Shown in pieces: positions 35,249 to 46,115 of a stretch of 64,000 nucleotides of DNA; position 1 is the stretch's first letter, and every line of letters starts with the position of its first letter. The translations under genes were made by a program, and so were the position numbers. This DNA is from Stenogyne calaminthoides (Eukaryota > Streptophyta > Magnoliopsida > Lamiales > Lamiaceae). The stretch lies in contig JBBCBC010000033.1 of the NCBI GenBank assembly GCA_037126765.1, positions 9,872,085 through 9,936,084 of the forward strand, written 5' to 3'. The notes below the pieces were generated by a model. The model was given only the letters and a program-made list of their open reading frames with translations, made no database searches and had not been told where the DNA came from.

Positions 35249-37028
35249 TGTTGGGAGATGAATTTAATAAAGATTTTGATTAGATCCCAAAACCCCTGAG
35301 TATGACATGTTTCAGGACAATCTTGATAGTATAGGATCAAGTTTCAAAATTATTGTTATGTTTCAGGATTATCTGCATCATGTATAGTCAGCAGATATAG
35401 ATCAGGTGAGAATAGGTCTGAAGATCTCAGATGTTTCCTGAAGACTAAAAACATACTGAAGACCCAGACCATACTGAAAGATCGGTAGAGCCTGAAGACT
35501 AGAAGATCCTGAAGACCAGAAGATCCTGAAGACTCTTTTGTACTGAACCTAATGACCCTGAACAAGTCACTTCAAGTTAAATAGTGTTTGTTCATTTTAG
35601 TATATAAAAAGAATGTTATACATTTGTGAACACTAAGGAAAATATCAGATCGGTGTGGTTGACTAAAAGAGCCATTTTTGTTGTCTCTGTTCAAAGGAAG
35701 ATTTCAACCAATGAGGAGGTGACAACAGCGTACTTTACTGACACTGAAAGTGACATTTTCCTAAAGAATGTCAGCATTGATATTTGTCTTGTTCACAGAA
35801 ATTGATGATTGGCTGCTTGTCTGGATATTTCCTAAAACATGAAAGGGTGCGTTCAAACCCTAATATAGTCGTTCATCAACTACCCAAAGAAGAAACCCTA
35901 GATGTTATCTCACCAACGGATAGTTTTAAAAAGGTAGACTTCTGGAGAGTTGCCTATAAATACCAGAGGCCTTGTACATTTCAAGGTTACGGGAAATCAA
36001 AGCAACTCCAGAGCTCATTCGTATTCAAGCAATCTTGTGAAGCACTCGAAACCCTAAGAATTTCCCAAGTGTTTCATTATTGAAGAGAGCTCTTTTACTA
36101 AGCCTAGACTTAAGATATATTCAAAGCTTAGTTAGAGATATCCTAGCCTTTTACTTGTGTTTGATTGTAAAAGGATATCTCACCTTAGTTGGAAACCAAC
36201 CAAAGCCCAAACCCTTTGATTAGGTAGTTTGTGTGTGTAGTTGTTGGAAGTGAGAGTTGTAAAGAGTAAGTAAGTTGTTGTGTTGAGTCTGAAAACTCTA
36301 GAGAAGAAGTTAGTAAGATGATTGTTCAGTCTGAACGCTTGTGTGTGCGTTGAGTTTGTAAGCTGCAGTAGTTAAGCCTGAAAACTCTTGGTAGAAAGTT
36401 AGTAAGCTGCTGAGTTCAGTCTGAAAGCTTAAGGTAGTAGAAGTAGTGAGTTAAGGAATTTCTCTGAGGTTCAGAGAGAGTGGACGTAGGAGCTTGAGCC
36501 TCCGAACCACTATAACTTGTTGTGTTGTTTGCTTTTTGTTCTGCATTATTACCTGTTGCATATTTTCACTGAAAGCATTCTAAAAGTTTTCTGATATTCA
36601 GTTGGAAACAATCCACTAAAGATTGCATTAACATAATCACAGCCTTAACAATTGTTTTATTAAAGAAAGATTTTCAGAAACTAAAACGAGTATAAACTTA
36701 GGGCCTACACATTCCGCACTCTAGATAAGCTAGTATAGATAGTTGTCAAACTGATAAACTCTCCTGAGTAGTCAGTAAGATTATTATCTACTCCAAGCTT
36801 ATTTGGACTCTGTTGTAGAAACTCAGAATCAGTGAGCTAATCTGAAGTCTCTGAAAGCCGCTCAGTGTTATTGTCTCAGTAGACTTTGACTCAGGGCATT
36901 TTGTGCTTCTCAGGACTGAAACTCAGGACAATCTGACTCTCTGATTATAGTGTGTTTTAAAAGTTGAAAAATCACTATACACGTGTATCCCCCTACACGT
37001 GTGGAACTCGTTTACCCCGGGACCAACA
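35249..37028 (+). repeat. 3' LTR of the Sirevirus-like element
   Basis: Same sequence as 23127-24915 with scattered differences. For example, a short stretch of the U3 tandem is absent around 35480 and a few bases are gained near 36580. TATAAATA at 35955-35962. Ends CCGGGACCAACA followed by the CATCA duplication. Confidence 0.93.
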
Positions 37029-37247
37029 CATCACTTATAACTTCACAAAACAATTTCTCTATATCTTCTTATAAAAGTTCATATTGATCCATATCGATAA
37101 GTATATTTTTATTTTATATTTTTTTTAGTACTTTTTGAATTATTATTATTATATTATTATTATTATTACAAATTACCCTTTTTTAATTCTACAATTATTT
37201 ATCTACCTTTTTTGTTATTTCTTTAGGTTTGAAAATATACTATACAA

Positions 37248-40021
37248 TGTCGTTCCTCTTCATCTCTGATTAAAAATATTAATTCAAAGAGTAGCTTATG
37301 GACAATGACATTGCGGTGTTTACACACCTACGAGGCTCTTGCATACGAGTTGAGTAACCCTTTAAAAATATAGAATATGTGTTTCATGATAGCGAGGTAG
37401 CACTCTAATTTTATGTTAATCAATAATTTTTATGATAATAATATTAATATATACAAAATTAATCAGTCTTTTTTTCTTATAGTGTAATCGGGTACACGCT
37501 ACCATCAAATCACATAGCATTGAGAAATACAGCAACACATTTTCTGAGGAAATTTATATGTCATCCGAAATGTTTTGGTTACTAGCGACAAGGCTCCATT
37601 TAAAACAACTTCTAATGATTTTAAAATTCAATTTATTTCGTCCACTCGAGTGTTGAAATTCAACGATTTGAGTTTTCCTAGAAGTATGTATGTCTTTACT
37701 TCATTCTCGGATTTAACATTCGGAAAATCAGTTAATGGAGGACGATTGATTGGTAATACTTAATTTAATTCATTACTAAAGTTATTAAAATTACAATTGT
37801 TTTTAGTTTTTCATCAAACATATACTTTATTTTTAAATTATAATATTGCAAATGTTATTGGAATAGTTTGTGAGATTGGTGACATTCAAGATAGAGAGGT
37901 GAATATGAAGCCCACAAAATTATTGGAATTTTTTCTAGAAAATTTGGAGTAAGTATATTCATCGTTAATTAATTCATTAATCTATTATTATATATATAAG
38001 TTAATATTCAATAAAAAAAATTCTAAATATATAATATGTTTAATATGATTTTACCATAATTTATACTTTTTTGTAGGGGTTCTCGATTGAAAATGTCACT
38101 ATGGGGCGAATCTATCAACGAACTTAAAAAGGTTCGAATGTCGAGTTCAAATGATCCACCAGTAATCATTCTGCAAATGTTTCGCGCAAATTTTTATAAT
38201 CGTAAGTTTTATATTTTTATAGTCCCATGTATTTTTTTTTTAATTTTTTTTATCTTATAATGAATATCTGTTTATTATTTTTAGTACATTGTAATAGCAA
38301 TATGCATTACCTAAGATTTTAACATTATACATACAATATTTATATATATTTTTTTTAAAAATTATACAGGAGACTATTCAATTTCAAACTCTTTTAATAC
38401 ATCAAAAATTGTATATGGAGATGAGGTAGAAGAGATACACGAATTCAAAAAGATGTATATTTATTATATTAAGATAAATCATATTTTCATATTTTTTATT
38501 AATTAATAAAATTTATATTAATATACCTTTTATCTTATTACAGTCTTGAAGCTGTTTCAAACAACAAAATCTCTCTGGTACTTTTTCATGGTCATCTTTG
38601 AGTGGCACTGTTAGTGATGTTCCTGACCTTCACATCGTACCTATTGACACAATCCTTAAAAATCTCAAGGTAAATTTTACAAATGAATTATAATTAATAA
38701 GCTATTATTATTCAAGAAAATTTTATTTTAGAAATCAATAAATATTAATATTTTATTTATCTAATTGTAATATAAAAATATATAGGTTGGTCAGTTTTGG
38801 ATTTGTGCAAGGATTGTTGATTTAGAGTAATTTGACAACTGGTGCTATAATTATTGTGCAAAATGCTTTCGCAAAGTGCTTAAGGACAATGACAATTTTT
38901 ATTGTAATAATTGTGCCAAGGATAATGTTCCTATGATCATAAGGTAAATTAATTTCTATTCATTATTATGATTATATCTATTTTTTCATAAATTTAATCT
39001 TTTTGTCATTTAATTGAAAAAATCTAAGTTATATGGTCTATTCTTATTTAAAGGTACAGAATCAAGGTAATTGCATTTGATGGTTCAAATAATGCTACTT
39101 TGAACTTATGGGATAACATCTGCAATGAATTGATACATAAAAGGGCATTTGAATTGCTCCAAAATCAAAAAGAGGTACACTAACAAAAATTATATTGACA
39201 GATATAATACTTGTGTTTCAATGATTCACTTAGATGTGCAATCAATTATTTTCTTACTGCAAAATGTTGTTTTCAAAATATTTCTTTTCCAAAGTTCTAT
39301 TAATATTCATCAAAATGTATAATTTTAACAATTACGTCTTTGTAATATATCATTTTAGGATGAGATTGGAGTTGTTCCTGTTGAGATTCAAGATTTGCTT
39401 GAAAGAGTAATTCTTTTCAAAATTCAAATTAAATCGGATGATGTTAAACATTGTGAAGGTTAATACCAATCCATCTATGATTGAGATATTCAAGTTTTCT
39501 TGACAAAGATGTAAGTCATCATTCATAAATTGTTATTTTTTTTTTATTCATAAAATGTTATTAATTTTTATTAAATATTAAGAAAAAGTATGCTTATAAA
39601 ACATGTTTTTACGAAAAGGTAGATTAAGTCCATTTATGAATAATATAATTAAATTGTCATTATTATTAAAAGATTATTATCGCTTAACATAGTTTAATAA
39701 TATAGTTTAATAATACTTAGGACTTTTAACTCTCTCCTAAAGATGATGAATTTGAAGATTCTAAGAGCTCAAAGGTGTAAAGAAAATTCATATTATTTCT
39801 ATATTTATTCTATTTCGTGTTTAATAAATTTGTTTATTTTTATAATGCTTATATTATAGGACGAAACTTCAAACATTAAGGTAACTTCTCCTTGCAAGTT
39901 AATACCTTCTGGAATTGAAGCAATTGATGTAGATCATGCAAATGTGGGTGATAAGAGACAGTATTCTGATTGTGGTTCCACTAGCGATTCAAAGAAGAAG
40001 GCAAAATTTGTGTACGAATGA
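37248..40021 (+). pseudogene. RPA70-like (replication protein A large subunit) gene, Helitron-type, degenerate
   Basis: RPA binds single-stranded DNA; plant Helitrons often carry such a gene. About ten exons can be read: 37248-37396, 37483-37752, 37852-37948, 38077-38201, 38370-38454, 38544-38669, 38786-38943, 39054-39174, 39359-39458 and a last exon at 39860-40021. They encode an N-terminal OB-fold (LWTMTLRCLHTYEALAYEL; TSNDFKIQFISSTRVLKF), a second OB part (MSLWGESINELKKV), and a C-terminal OB-fold with a four-cysteine zinc ribbon (WCYNYCAKCFRKV, YCNNCAKD). A Lys-rich tail ends in TGA. Defects: frame loss just after the ATG, a one-base loss near 37548, an AA where the acceptor AG should be at 37850-37851, a frame change in exon 6 and TAA at 38828-38830. 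It is cut from its promoter by the Copia element. Confidence 0.82.
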
Positions 40022-40936
40022 GAGCATTTTACTATTTTTTATGGTACTTTGCAGAAGATAATTTTGGTTATGAATTTGTTTTACTTTGTTAGAATAATAA
40101 TTGTGATGTTTGCAAATTATGAAATGGTTTTGATGTTTAATTTGATTCCAATTATCATATTATTACTTTTATCATTAATTTTATGTATTGTTTATAATTT
40201 ATAAGTGTTTATTAGTTAAAATTTTATAGTTCTTTGCTTTTTAATATTTGCATATTTAACATAATATTTTATAGGAAATGTATTGCTTTTTTTTAAAAAA
40301 ATATCTTTTATCTTATTCGTAATGTATATTTTGAAATATAAAACTTATCAAAATCAAAATAATTTTCTAGATTTTATCAATGTCATATAAAGTTTTATTA
40401 ATTTTCTTATAGAAAAATATTATCAAAATTTACTTAAAGTAATTTATTATTATATATGAATAAATTATTATTCTGGATGTAACACTATATATGACTATAT
40501 AATTTTTTTAAACATTATGCTAAACATGAAAGTATTGAATAACTTTTATACGTAAGTATATATATTTTTGACACTATTTATAACAATGTACTTACAAATT
40601 AAATATTGTAAATTTCATAATGTTTAAATAAAAACTTATATTTAATTAATAAAAATATTTAAATATTGCACAAATATATATACTTTGATAGATACATAAC
40701 AACATTAAAATATTAAAACTTATATAAAATATTGTAATGTCTAAAATTAAAGATCTTAAGTGTAAACGTTTTTTTTTAACAAATCAATATTCATATTAAT
40801 AAATTTAAATAAATTTTAAAAAATATTATTGTGGGCTAAAAGTTATCTTATTAATATAAACATAAAATCAGATAATATAAAAATTTATAACTTTTTAAAA
40901 TAATATTTTATTATTTAAACATGTGACAAAAATGAT
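40022..40936. other. AT-rich 3' interior of the Helitron, no gene seen
   Basis: About 900 bp of AT-rich sequence between the RPA-like stop codon and the terminal hairpin, with stops in all frames. Confidence 0.6.
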
Positions 40937-40963
40937 CGTGCGACAACACGGGTGCAATACTAG
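40937..40963 (+). terminator. Helitron 3' terminal hairpin and CTAG end
   Basis: CGTG-cgacaa-CACG (40937-40950), then GGTGCAATA and CTAG. In Helitrons this hairpin marks the end of rolling-circle strand transfer. The stem is short (4 bp), so the end may be decayed. Confidence 0.75.
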
Positions 40964-41500
40964 TATGATATAATATTTTAACAATTTACAACTGACGTAC
41001 AGTCCGAGATCCCTTTGTTGATATAATGTCCCACTTGTGAAGAATTATTTATCAGCCCAACAAAATAGTTCTATTGTACAAAAATTAAAATTAAAGAAGA
41101 CTAGAGACAATTTCGAAATTTTAATGTTAAAGAAGAATCTGTAAATCGAAACAAGTTAATTATAACTAATAACCATAGCAATTTTTAAACGGGCCCTTCC
41201 AATTGGGAAGATCTCACTAGCCCTAATTATTCTTTTTTTTGGCAATAGTATTTTTATAAGGTGTACATTCTACTAATGGACCAATATATTTAGGCTACGT
41301 CTTATATGCATCCAGGTGTAACGTGGTGCATTTTAAAAACATACATCTTGTTTATGCTGAATCATGCTTCGATTAAATATGAAAAAATAGTTGCACGGTT
41401 TAATGTAAATAAATTGCATCTTTCAATATAACAAGTTGTTTATTTCTAAAATGCACTAAGAGAGCACGGTGCACCTGAATGCACAAAAATCAGTACTCAT
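40964..41500 (+). repeat. Segmental duplication, copy 2, right part
   Basis: Resumes with tatgat after the Helitron and matches 10959-11140 (gtccgagatccct, ttctattgtacaaaaattaa) and then 13960-14230 (agttgcac, gtgcattttagaa-type text). No coding sequence. Confidence 0.8.
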
Positions 41501-41783
41501 ATATATAATTGGTTCCATTTTTTGTAGCATGCATAACCGAAATTAATTAAAGCTTAAAATCAAAGAATTAGAATAAAAACTCATAAATCACCCATGCTTT
41601 CTATAAAAAAGTAGTTGACATTATGATACATTAACTAAGTTTACAAGGTCCATGAGACCAAATTATATTACATGCATAAATGCCCTGCATTTCTTTCCCC
41701 ACATATTTTACATGGAAATGAACATTAACTAATGATAAGTTGATGATAATGAACAATTAGTATCAAAACCTTGCGCCATATCC

Positions 41784-42020
41784 TCATGCATTGTAATTAG
41801 GAATTGGAACTTGATCATTTTCAATGCTCATAATATCCCTCTCAAGAGCCTCATAATACCTCCTCACTTCCTCCGCCGATTTTCCGGTGACTCCTCTTGC
41901 TATTTTATGCCATCTGTCGGGTGTGTCCGCGTGGTACGTAGCCAAACCCTCCTCGAACTGCTTGTTCTGCTTAGCGGTCCACGACGAGCTACGTGATGGC
42001 GTCATTGAACTTGATGCCAT
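41784..42020 (-). CDS. RADIALIS-like single-repeat MYB/SANT protein, C-terminally shortened
   Basis: A 78-residue protein made almost entirely of one MYB/SANT repeat (residues about 11-62): SWTAKQNKQFEEGLATYH, then DTPDRWHKIARGVTGKSAEE and VRRYYEALERDI. The three helix-anchoring positions are Trp, Trp and Tyr, as in the RAD/RAD-like family. Members are small nuclear proteins that lack an activation domain and act by competing with larger MYB proteins for partners; RADIALIS itself controls dorsal identity in snapdragon flowers. It is 93% alike by eye to the second copy at 58052. The TGA at 41784-41786 replaces the AGA codon of the other copy; after it the old reading frame continues GYGARF to a TGA at 41763-41765, so this protein has lost seven C-terminal residues. 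The MYB repeat is intact, so it may still function. Confidence 0.88.
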   Translation of the reverse strand: MASSSMTPSRSSSWTAKQNKQFEEGLATYHADTPDRWHKIARGVTGKSAEEVRRYYEALERDIMSIENDQVPIPNYNA

Positions 42021-42234
42021 TGAGGAATTAAGAGAAGTTGGATACCTGAAGGAGGAAATATGAGTGTGTTATTGTTGTTGTTGCAAGATTTTGTAACTCA
42101 ATGAATGTGTTTAAATACACAAGAAAGGGTGGTGGTGGAAGCAAGTTGAGGAATTTTATTTTGTTAATGGATTGATACATATGCGATTCTTGGGATGAAG
42201 TAAGAGTGAGGGAGAGTGAGTGAATATTGGTTTT

Positions 42235-42276
42235 GGTTGAATTCTTGAAAAGTGGTATGCTAGTGGGATTAGATTC
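42235..42276 (-). promoter_or_regulatory. Conserved promoter blocks of RAD-like gene 1
   Basis: GAATCTAATCCCAC (minus strand, 42276-42263) and TTTTCAAGAATTCAACC (42251-42235) are kept in the promoter of the second copy at 57871-57884 and 57897-57913, in the same order and spacing. Outside these blocks the promoters differ strongly. A CTTTCTTGTG then TATTTAAACAC string downstream (near 42115) is a possible TATA region. Confidence 0.55.
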
Positions 42277-42300
42277 TCATATCTCAAAACCCTACTTGGT

Positions 42301-43244
42301 AAAAGAGATGCCCCAATTTACACCATCAAATCTCACTCCTCTCGTACAATGAAATGCACTAGATATTATTTCATATCTTTTTTGTGTGATTTATGTGTAT
42401 ATGCCCAACAAAATTAACACACCTTATATGGAAATTAGTTACAACAATTTAAATAAAAGAACATTAACAGAATTGGCAATTTTGAGGTCATAAGTTGAGG
42501 CCAAGAGTGAACTTTAATTTCCACAAGAGCATGTCCACATACATGATGTCACCAAAGATATATACAAGGAGTCAAATACAAATTTCCAAAGTAAGGACAA
42601 ATTAGAAATAAAATGGAAAGTACATATAGTGATTGCGCATAGGCCGCACATAGGTAGCGCATAAGTCGTGCGACCTGTGCGCGACCTAGTGGGAGGAGAT
42701 AAACATTAATTTAGTAAGGATAAAAATGTCATAAAAGAGCGCAAAAGAATTTCTTATCAAGGACATTTTTGCCAATTTTCTGTTGCTGATATTTGTAATA
42801 AAAGGTTGAAGAGGAACTGAGGAACATCTCTGTAGATTCATGTCTTTGTGAAGACACCTTATGATATATATTTAAATAAATTCAGAACCAATCAAATTAT
42901 ATTCTGAAGATTTTTCAGATCAAGTGGTAAATTATGGAGTTGAGAGACTGTAGAGTCAAATATATTTCAAAATTAAAAAGCTGCAGGAATCTCACTTTGA
43001 TCATGTAGGAATATTGCATGTTCCTTTCTTTAAAAGCTAGCATTGCTGATGAAGGACAGGATTTAGTATGATAATATAAGAACTTATTCTAGTAGATATT
43101 AATGGCGCCACTGTGAAGAAAACTGTACATACTTAATATATCTACTAAATTGATTCCAATAGAAAAGGGAATAACTTGGCAAATATCATTTCATACGTAC
43201 AAAAGAAAGTTTCCCATTTGTACAATTTTTTTCATGAGAATCAC
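42301..43244. other. Upstream region of RAD-like gene 1, no gene seen
   Basis: About 940 bp, AT-rich. A run at 42630-42685 rich in GCGCAT/GTGCG text is unusual here but has no assigned role. Confidence 0.4.
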
Positions 43245-43376
43245 AACTTGTGTGAGACGGTCTCACGATTAGAAGAAACATAATTTGGGCGTAATATTAT
43301 AATATTTTGAAAGGGTGATTATTGATTTGTATTAATTTATACTCGTTCTAATATATGAGATAGTCTCATACAAATT
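43245..43376. repeat. Small inverted-repeat element (MITE-like)
   Basis: AACTTGTGTGAGACGGTCTC on the left is matched by the inverse AATTTGTATGAGACTATCTC on the right, 130 bp overall. No clear target-site duplication. Confidence 0.5.
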
Positions 43377-43444
43377 CTTTGTTATTTTTATAGACTTATA
43401 CACTCCAAACTCTTAGAAATTGACTTGAAAAATTGAAGGATATA

Positions 43445-45669
43445 TATCACTACAAAAAAATAAAGATTTGTAAAATTTCAAATGTCTACGAAATTTTCCT
43501 ATAAAAATAAATTGGTTCTTAAAAAGTGAGGATTATCTACTATTTTCCTACCATTTTATAGAATAATCTTTGAAAAAAAAATACCTATACAAATAATTCT
43601 ATAGCCAAACAAATTACCTACGAGCAATTTACCTACACACTGTAATTTTCGTAGGCAAATCTTCATACACAAATAATTTTCTAGACGATTTACATTTTCA
43701 TAATCAATTATATTTGTAGTATAAAAATAGCCTATATAATTTAAAAATTTTGTAGGCAAATAGGAAAATCTTATTATTTAAGGATTAAATTATTTCCGTT
43801 GAAATTTTTGTATGCATGTTGAAAAAATATTGAAAATTTTGGTTGGCAATGCATTGTTTTTTGAGTCCCAAACTTTGAGGTCCAAAATGGAGTCCTACAG
43901 AACTAATAGATCCAATCAATTTGAAAAAAATAGTATTATGTTCAAATTGGCTATTGGACTGACAAAAACACCCCTTCCTCTTTTAGAACTCCCTTTAGCC
44001 ATTCTCTCTGCAAACCGCAGTGATACGAGTTTTTATCATTCCCAATGCAAAATGGATTATTACACTTCTCTCTCTCAATTATTACACCTCCCTCCCCCTC
44101 TTCTAGTACTCAAAATTAAAAGATCTCTCCTAGAATCCGAAAATTACTCTATATATTAAGGAGAGAATAAATATGATCATCTTCAGGGTTTTGGTTTTTT
44201 TGTTTTTGGTGTGTGTTTTCGATTTTTTCAAAAAATTACATATCATTCTCTAAATTCAAAATTTTACATATCTTTGACATGCATAAATGCATCAATATAT
44301 AAATATATGTAAAAAAAAAAAAAATGCATCACATTCATAATAAAAAATCCACGTGACCTACTCCTCTCACCACGCACCTTCTCTCTCACTTTTCCTTTTG
44401 TATTTACAGTTATAAAAAAATGCATAAAAATGAATACATTTGTCTTAATAAAATGCATAAAAATTTATAAAAAAAATTACATATTTTGATTTAAAATATT
44501 AAATATCATCCTGTAAGTCCAAAAATTTACATATCTTCAACACGCACAAATGCATTAATACATAAATATATGCAAATAAAAAAAGAGCATTATAAAAAAA
44601 ACTCAAATACTCATCTTCTTCTTCCTCCATTCACCAAATTTTAAATCCATATGTAAATAATAAACACAAATAAAAAAATCACAAATTAATAAATTTCAGC
44701 CTTGTGTTTTGGACCAAGCAATGCAAACAAGAAACCAACAAAAAATCCATCACAGATATTAGAGGACCACAACATTGTAGAAGAACACATCTCTTTAAAA
44801 AAAAAAAAAACCCCGATTCAAAAAATATACTATACATCTTTTAAAAAATAAAAAATACATAAAACACACACCCAGCCCCCCACCGCTGATCTGCCGCCTC
44901 CCCCACATATCTGCCACGCCCCCACATATCTGCCACGCCCCCACATCACCGGAGGCATAAACACCGCAAAAACCAGATCGTATCAACAACACACAAATCT
45001 GCACAAAAAAACAACAAATATTGAACCTTCTCCCCTGTACCTCGCCAACGTTTTTTCTTCACATTTTTCTTCTCCGTCGTCTATTACATTAACCGCCGTC
45101 ATGACCGCCACCACAAGATCGACTACGGCGGAGGCTCTCGCTTGGTCTTCAGCGGCGCTTTTCACCGCCGTCAGATATGCTTCCATTCATTCTCCACTAC
45201 GTACGCGCAGGTGGTGACGGCGGCTGCGCGTCGGAGTCGCCATAGAATCTGGTACTGTTGGTGTCTTGGTTGGACAGGCGGCGGCAGCAGTGGAGGGTGT
45301 GGGTCGCTAGCCACTGCCGCCGTCTGCGGTGGGTAGCGTCGGTGGGTGTGGGTGGAGGAAGATTGGAATTGGCTGTTGTTGGGTACTTGGGTTGCACGTG
45401 GGAGGATTTTGTAGAGGGAGAGAGAGAGAGAGAAATGGTTTGGTGCGAGAGAGAGGAAGAGAGAGGGGAAAGAAATGAGAGAAGAGAGAGGAGGAGTGCG
45501 GTGCGGTTGATTGATAAATAAGAGAGAATAAGTTAATGCGGGGTATTGTGGGTATTTTGTATAGGATTTTTGACCTAAGAATTATATTTTTTTGTTTTTG
45601 GACATATGAGTTAGTGAGGTTGGGTTTTTTGACCTAAGAGTACTTATATCTTATTTTTTTATAGTGTAT
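43445..45669. mobile_element. CACTA-type element with internal GC-rich sequence (TSD TAT)
   Basis: The element 43448-45666 (2,219 bp) starts CACTACAAAAAAATAA and ends with the inverse of CACTATAAAAAAATAA, between TAT duplications (43445-43447 and 45667-45669). This is the CACTA (En/Spm) end structure. There is no transposase. Repeats of the sort tacgaaattttcc / cgtaggcaaa near the left end look like subterminal repeats. 44870-45510 is strongly GC-rich (many GCC/GCCGCC), unlike any CACTA sequence here, and may be captured host sequence. Open frames there run on both strands (for example 45142-45336 plus, 44983-45186 minus) without a recognisable domain. Confidence 0.82.
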
Positions 45670-45729
45670 GGTAAATTCTTTAATTCTAGAGGTCAAATTG
45701 TTTATTAATAATCTGCATTGGAAGTATAT

Positions 45730-46115
45730 AATTGGAAAATTGATCTTTTTTTTTACTTTGACTTATTTTTATCTTGGTTCTATTAATTTACGATTTTTTA
45801 TCTTGATCCTACAAGTTTAAAAAATTCGACTTTTTCGTTCCGTCACCGGCTATTACAGGTTGACATAATTAAAAAGTTGATTTTTTTTAAGTTACAGGAC
45901 TAAAATCAAAATCTGTAAATTATGATCTTGGTCATTTAACTTTACAAAATTTGACTTTTTAGTCTTGTCACCTGCTTACAAGTAACTAGCTAGTGACAGG
46001 GTAAAAATGTCAAATTTTGTAAAGTTACATAACCAAGATAAAAAAATTGTAAGTTAGTAGGTCCAAAATCAAAATGAGTCAAAATTACAGCACAAAAAAA
46101 TGTATTTTCCCTAAT
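45730..46115. repeat. Long inverted-repeat element, probably a Mutator-like MITE
   Basis: The left arm (GGAAAATTGATC, then ACTTTGACTTATTTTTATCT) is mirrored by the right arm (inverse of GGAAAATACATTTTTT, then TTTTGACTCATTTTGATTTT). The arms are about 150 bp and imperfect. No target-site duplication was found. The rest of 45670-46792 has no gene. Confidence 0.6.

Larger units (their letters stand above)
23122..37033 (+). mobile_element. Sirevirus-like Copia retrotransposon, structurally complete but coding-defective
   Basis: The element is 23127-37028 (13,902 bp), flanked by the perfect 5-bp duplication CATCA (23122-23126 and 37029-37033). It has LTRs of 1,789 and 1,780 bp, a primer-binding site TGGTATCAAAG at 24918-24928, gag, protease, integrase, RT and RNase H in Copia order, a 4.4-kb region after pol with its own decayed frames, and a polypurine tract AAAGGGGGAAAT at 35237-35248. 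Large size, long LTRs, a gag with an acidic and coiled-coil extension and extra frames after pol are features of the Sirevirus branch. The LTRs differ by scattered substitutions and small indels, and every coding domain is broken, so it is not a very recent insertion. Confidence 0.93.
15573..40963 (+). mobile_element. Large Helitron carrying B3-domain and RPA-like genes, interrupted by a Sirevirus
   Basis: The 5' end is TCTATAACTATATAATAC directly after an A. The 3' end is CTAG (40960-40963) directly before a T, preceded by a hairpin CGTG-cgacaa-CACG (40937-40950) nine bases upstream. These are the canonical Helitron termini. Independent support comes from copy 1 of the segmental duplication, which runs uninterrupted across the same site at 10705/10706. 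The span is 25,391 bp, or about 11.5 kb without the nested Copia element and its duplication. Cargo in order: subterminal repeats (15775-16185), B3-type exons (16463-20662), an AT-rich stretch, and an RPA70-like gene ending about 940 bp before the 3' end. RPA-like genes are a known accessory of plant Helitrons. No Rep/helicase frame is visible, so this copy is probably non-autonomous. Confidence 0.8.
41550..42300 (-). repeat. Inverted duplication unit containing RAD-like gene 1
   Basis: The coding sequence, about 250 bp of promoter and about 200 bp of 3' flank match 57870-58510 in inverted orientation. Shared text includes GAATCTAATCCCAC and TTTTCAAGAATTCA upstream, and GTGGGGAAAGAAATGCAG and AATGTATCATAATGTCAACT downstream. 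Confidence 0.85.

Noticed and set aside
44983..45521. Overlapping GC-rich open frames on both strands as genes
   Set aside because: Frames are open in several phases because of GC-rich composition; no domain, start context or splice pattern supports any of them.
45730..46115. Target-site duplication of the inverted-repeat element
   Set aside because: The 9 bases on each side (tatataatt and ctaattgaa) do not match, so ends remain open.
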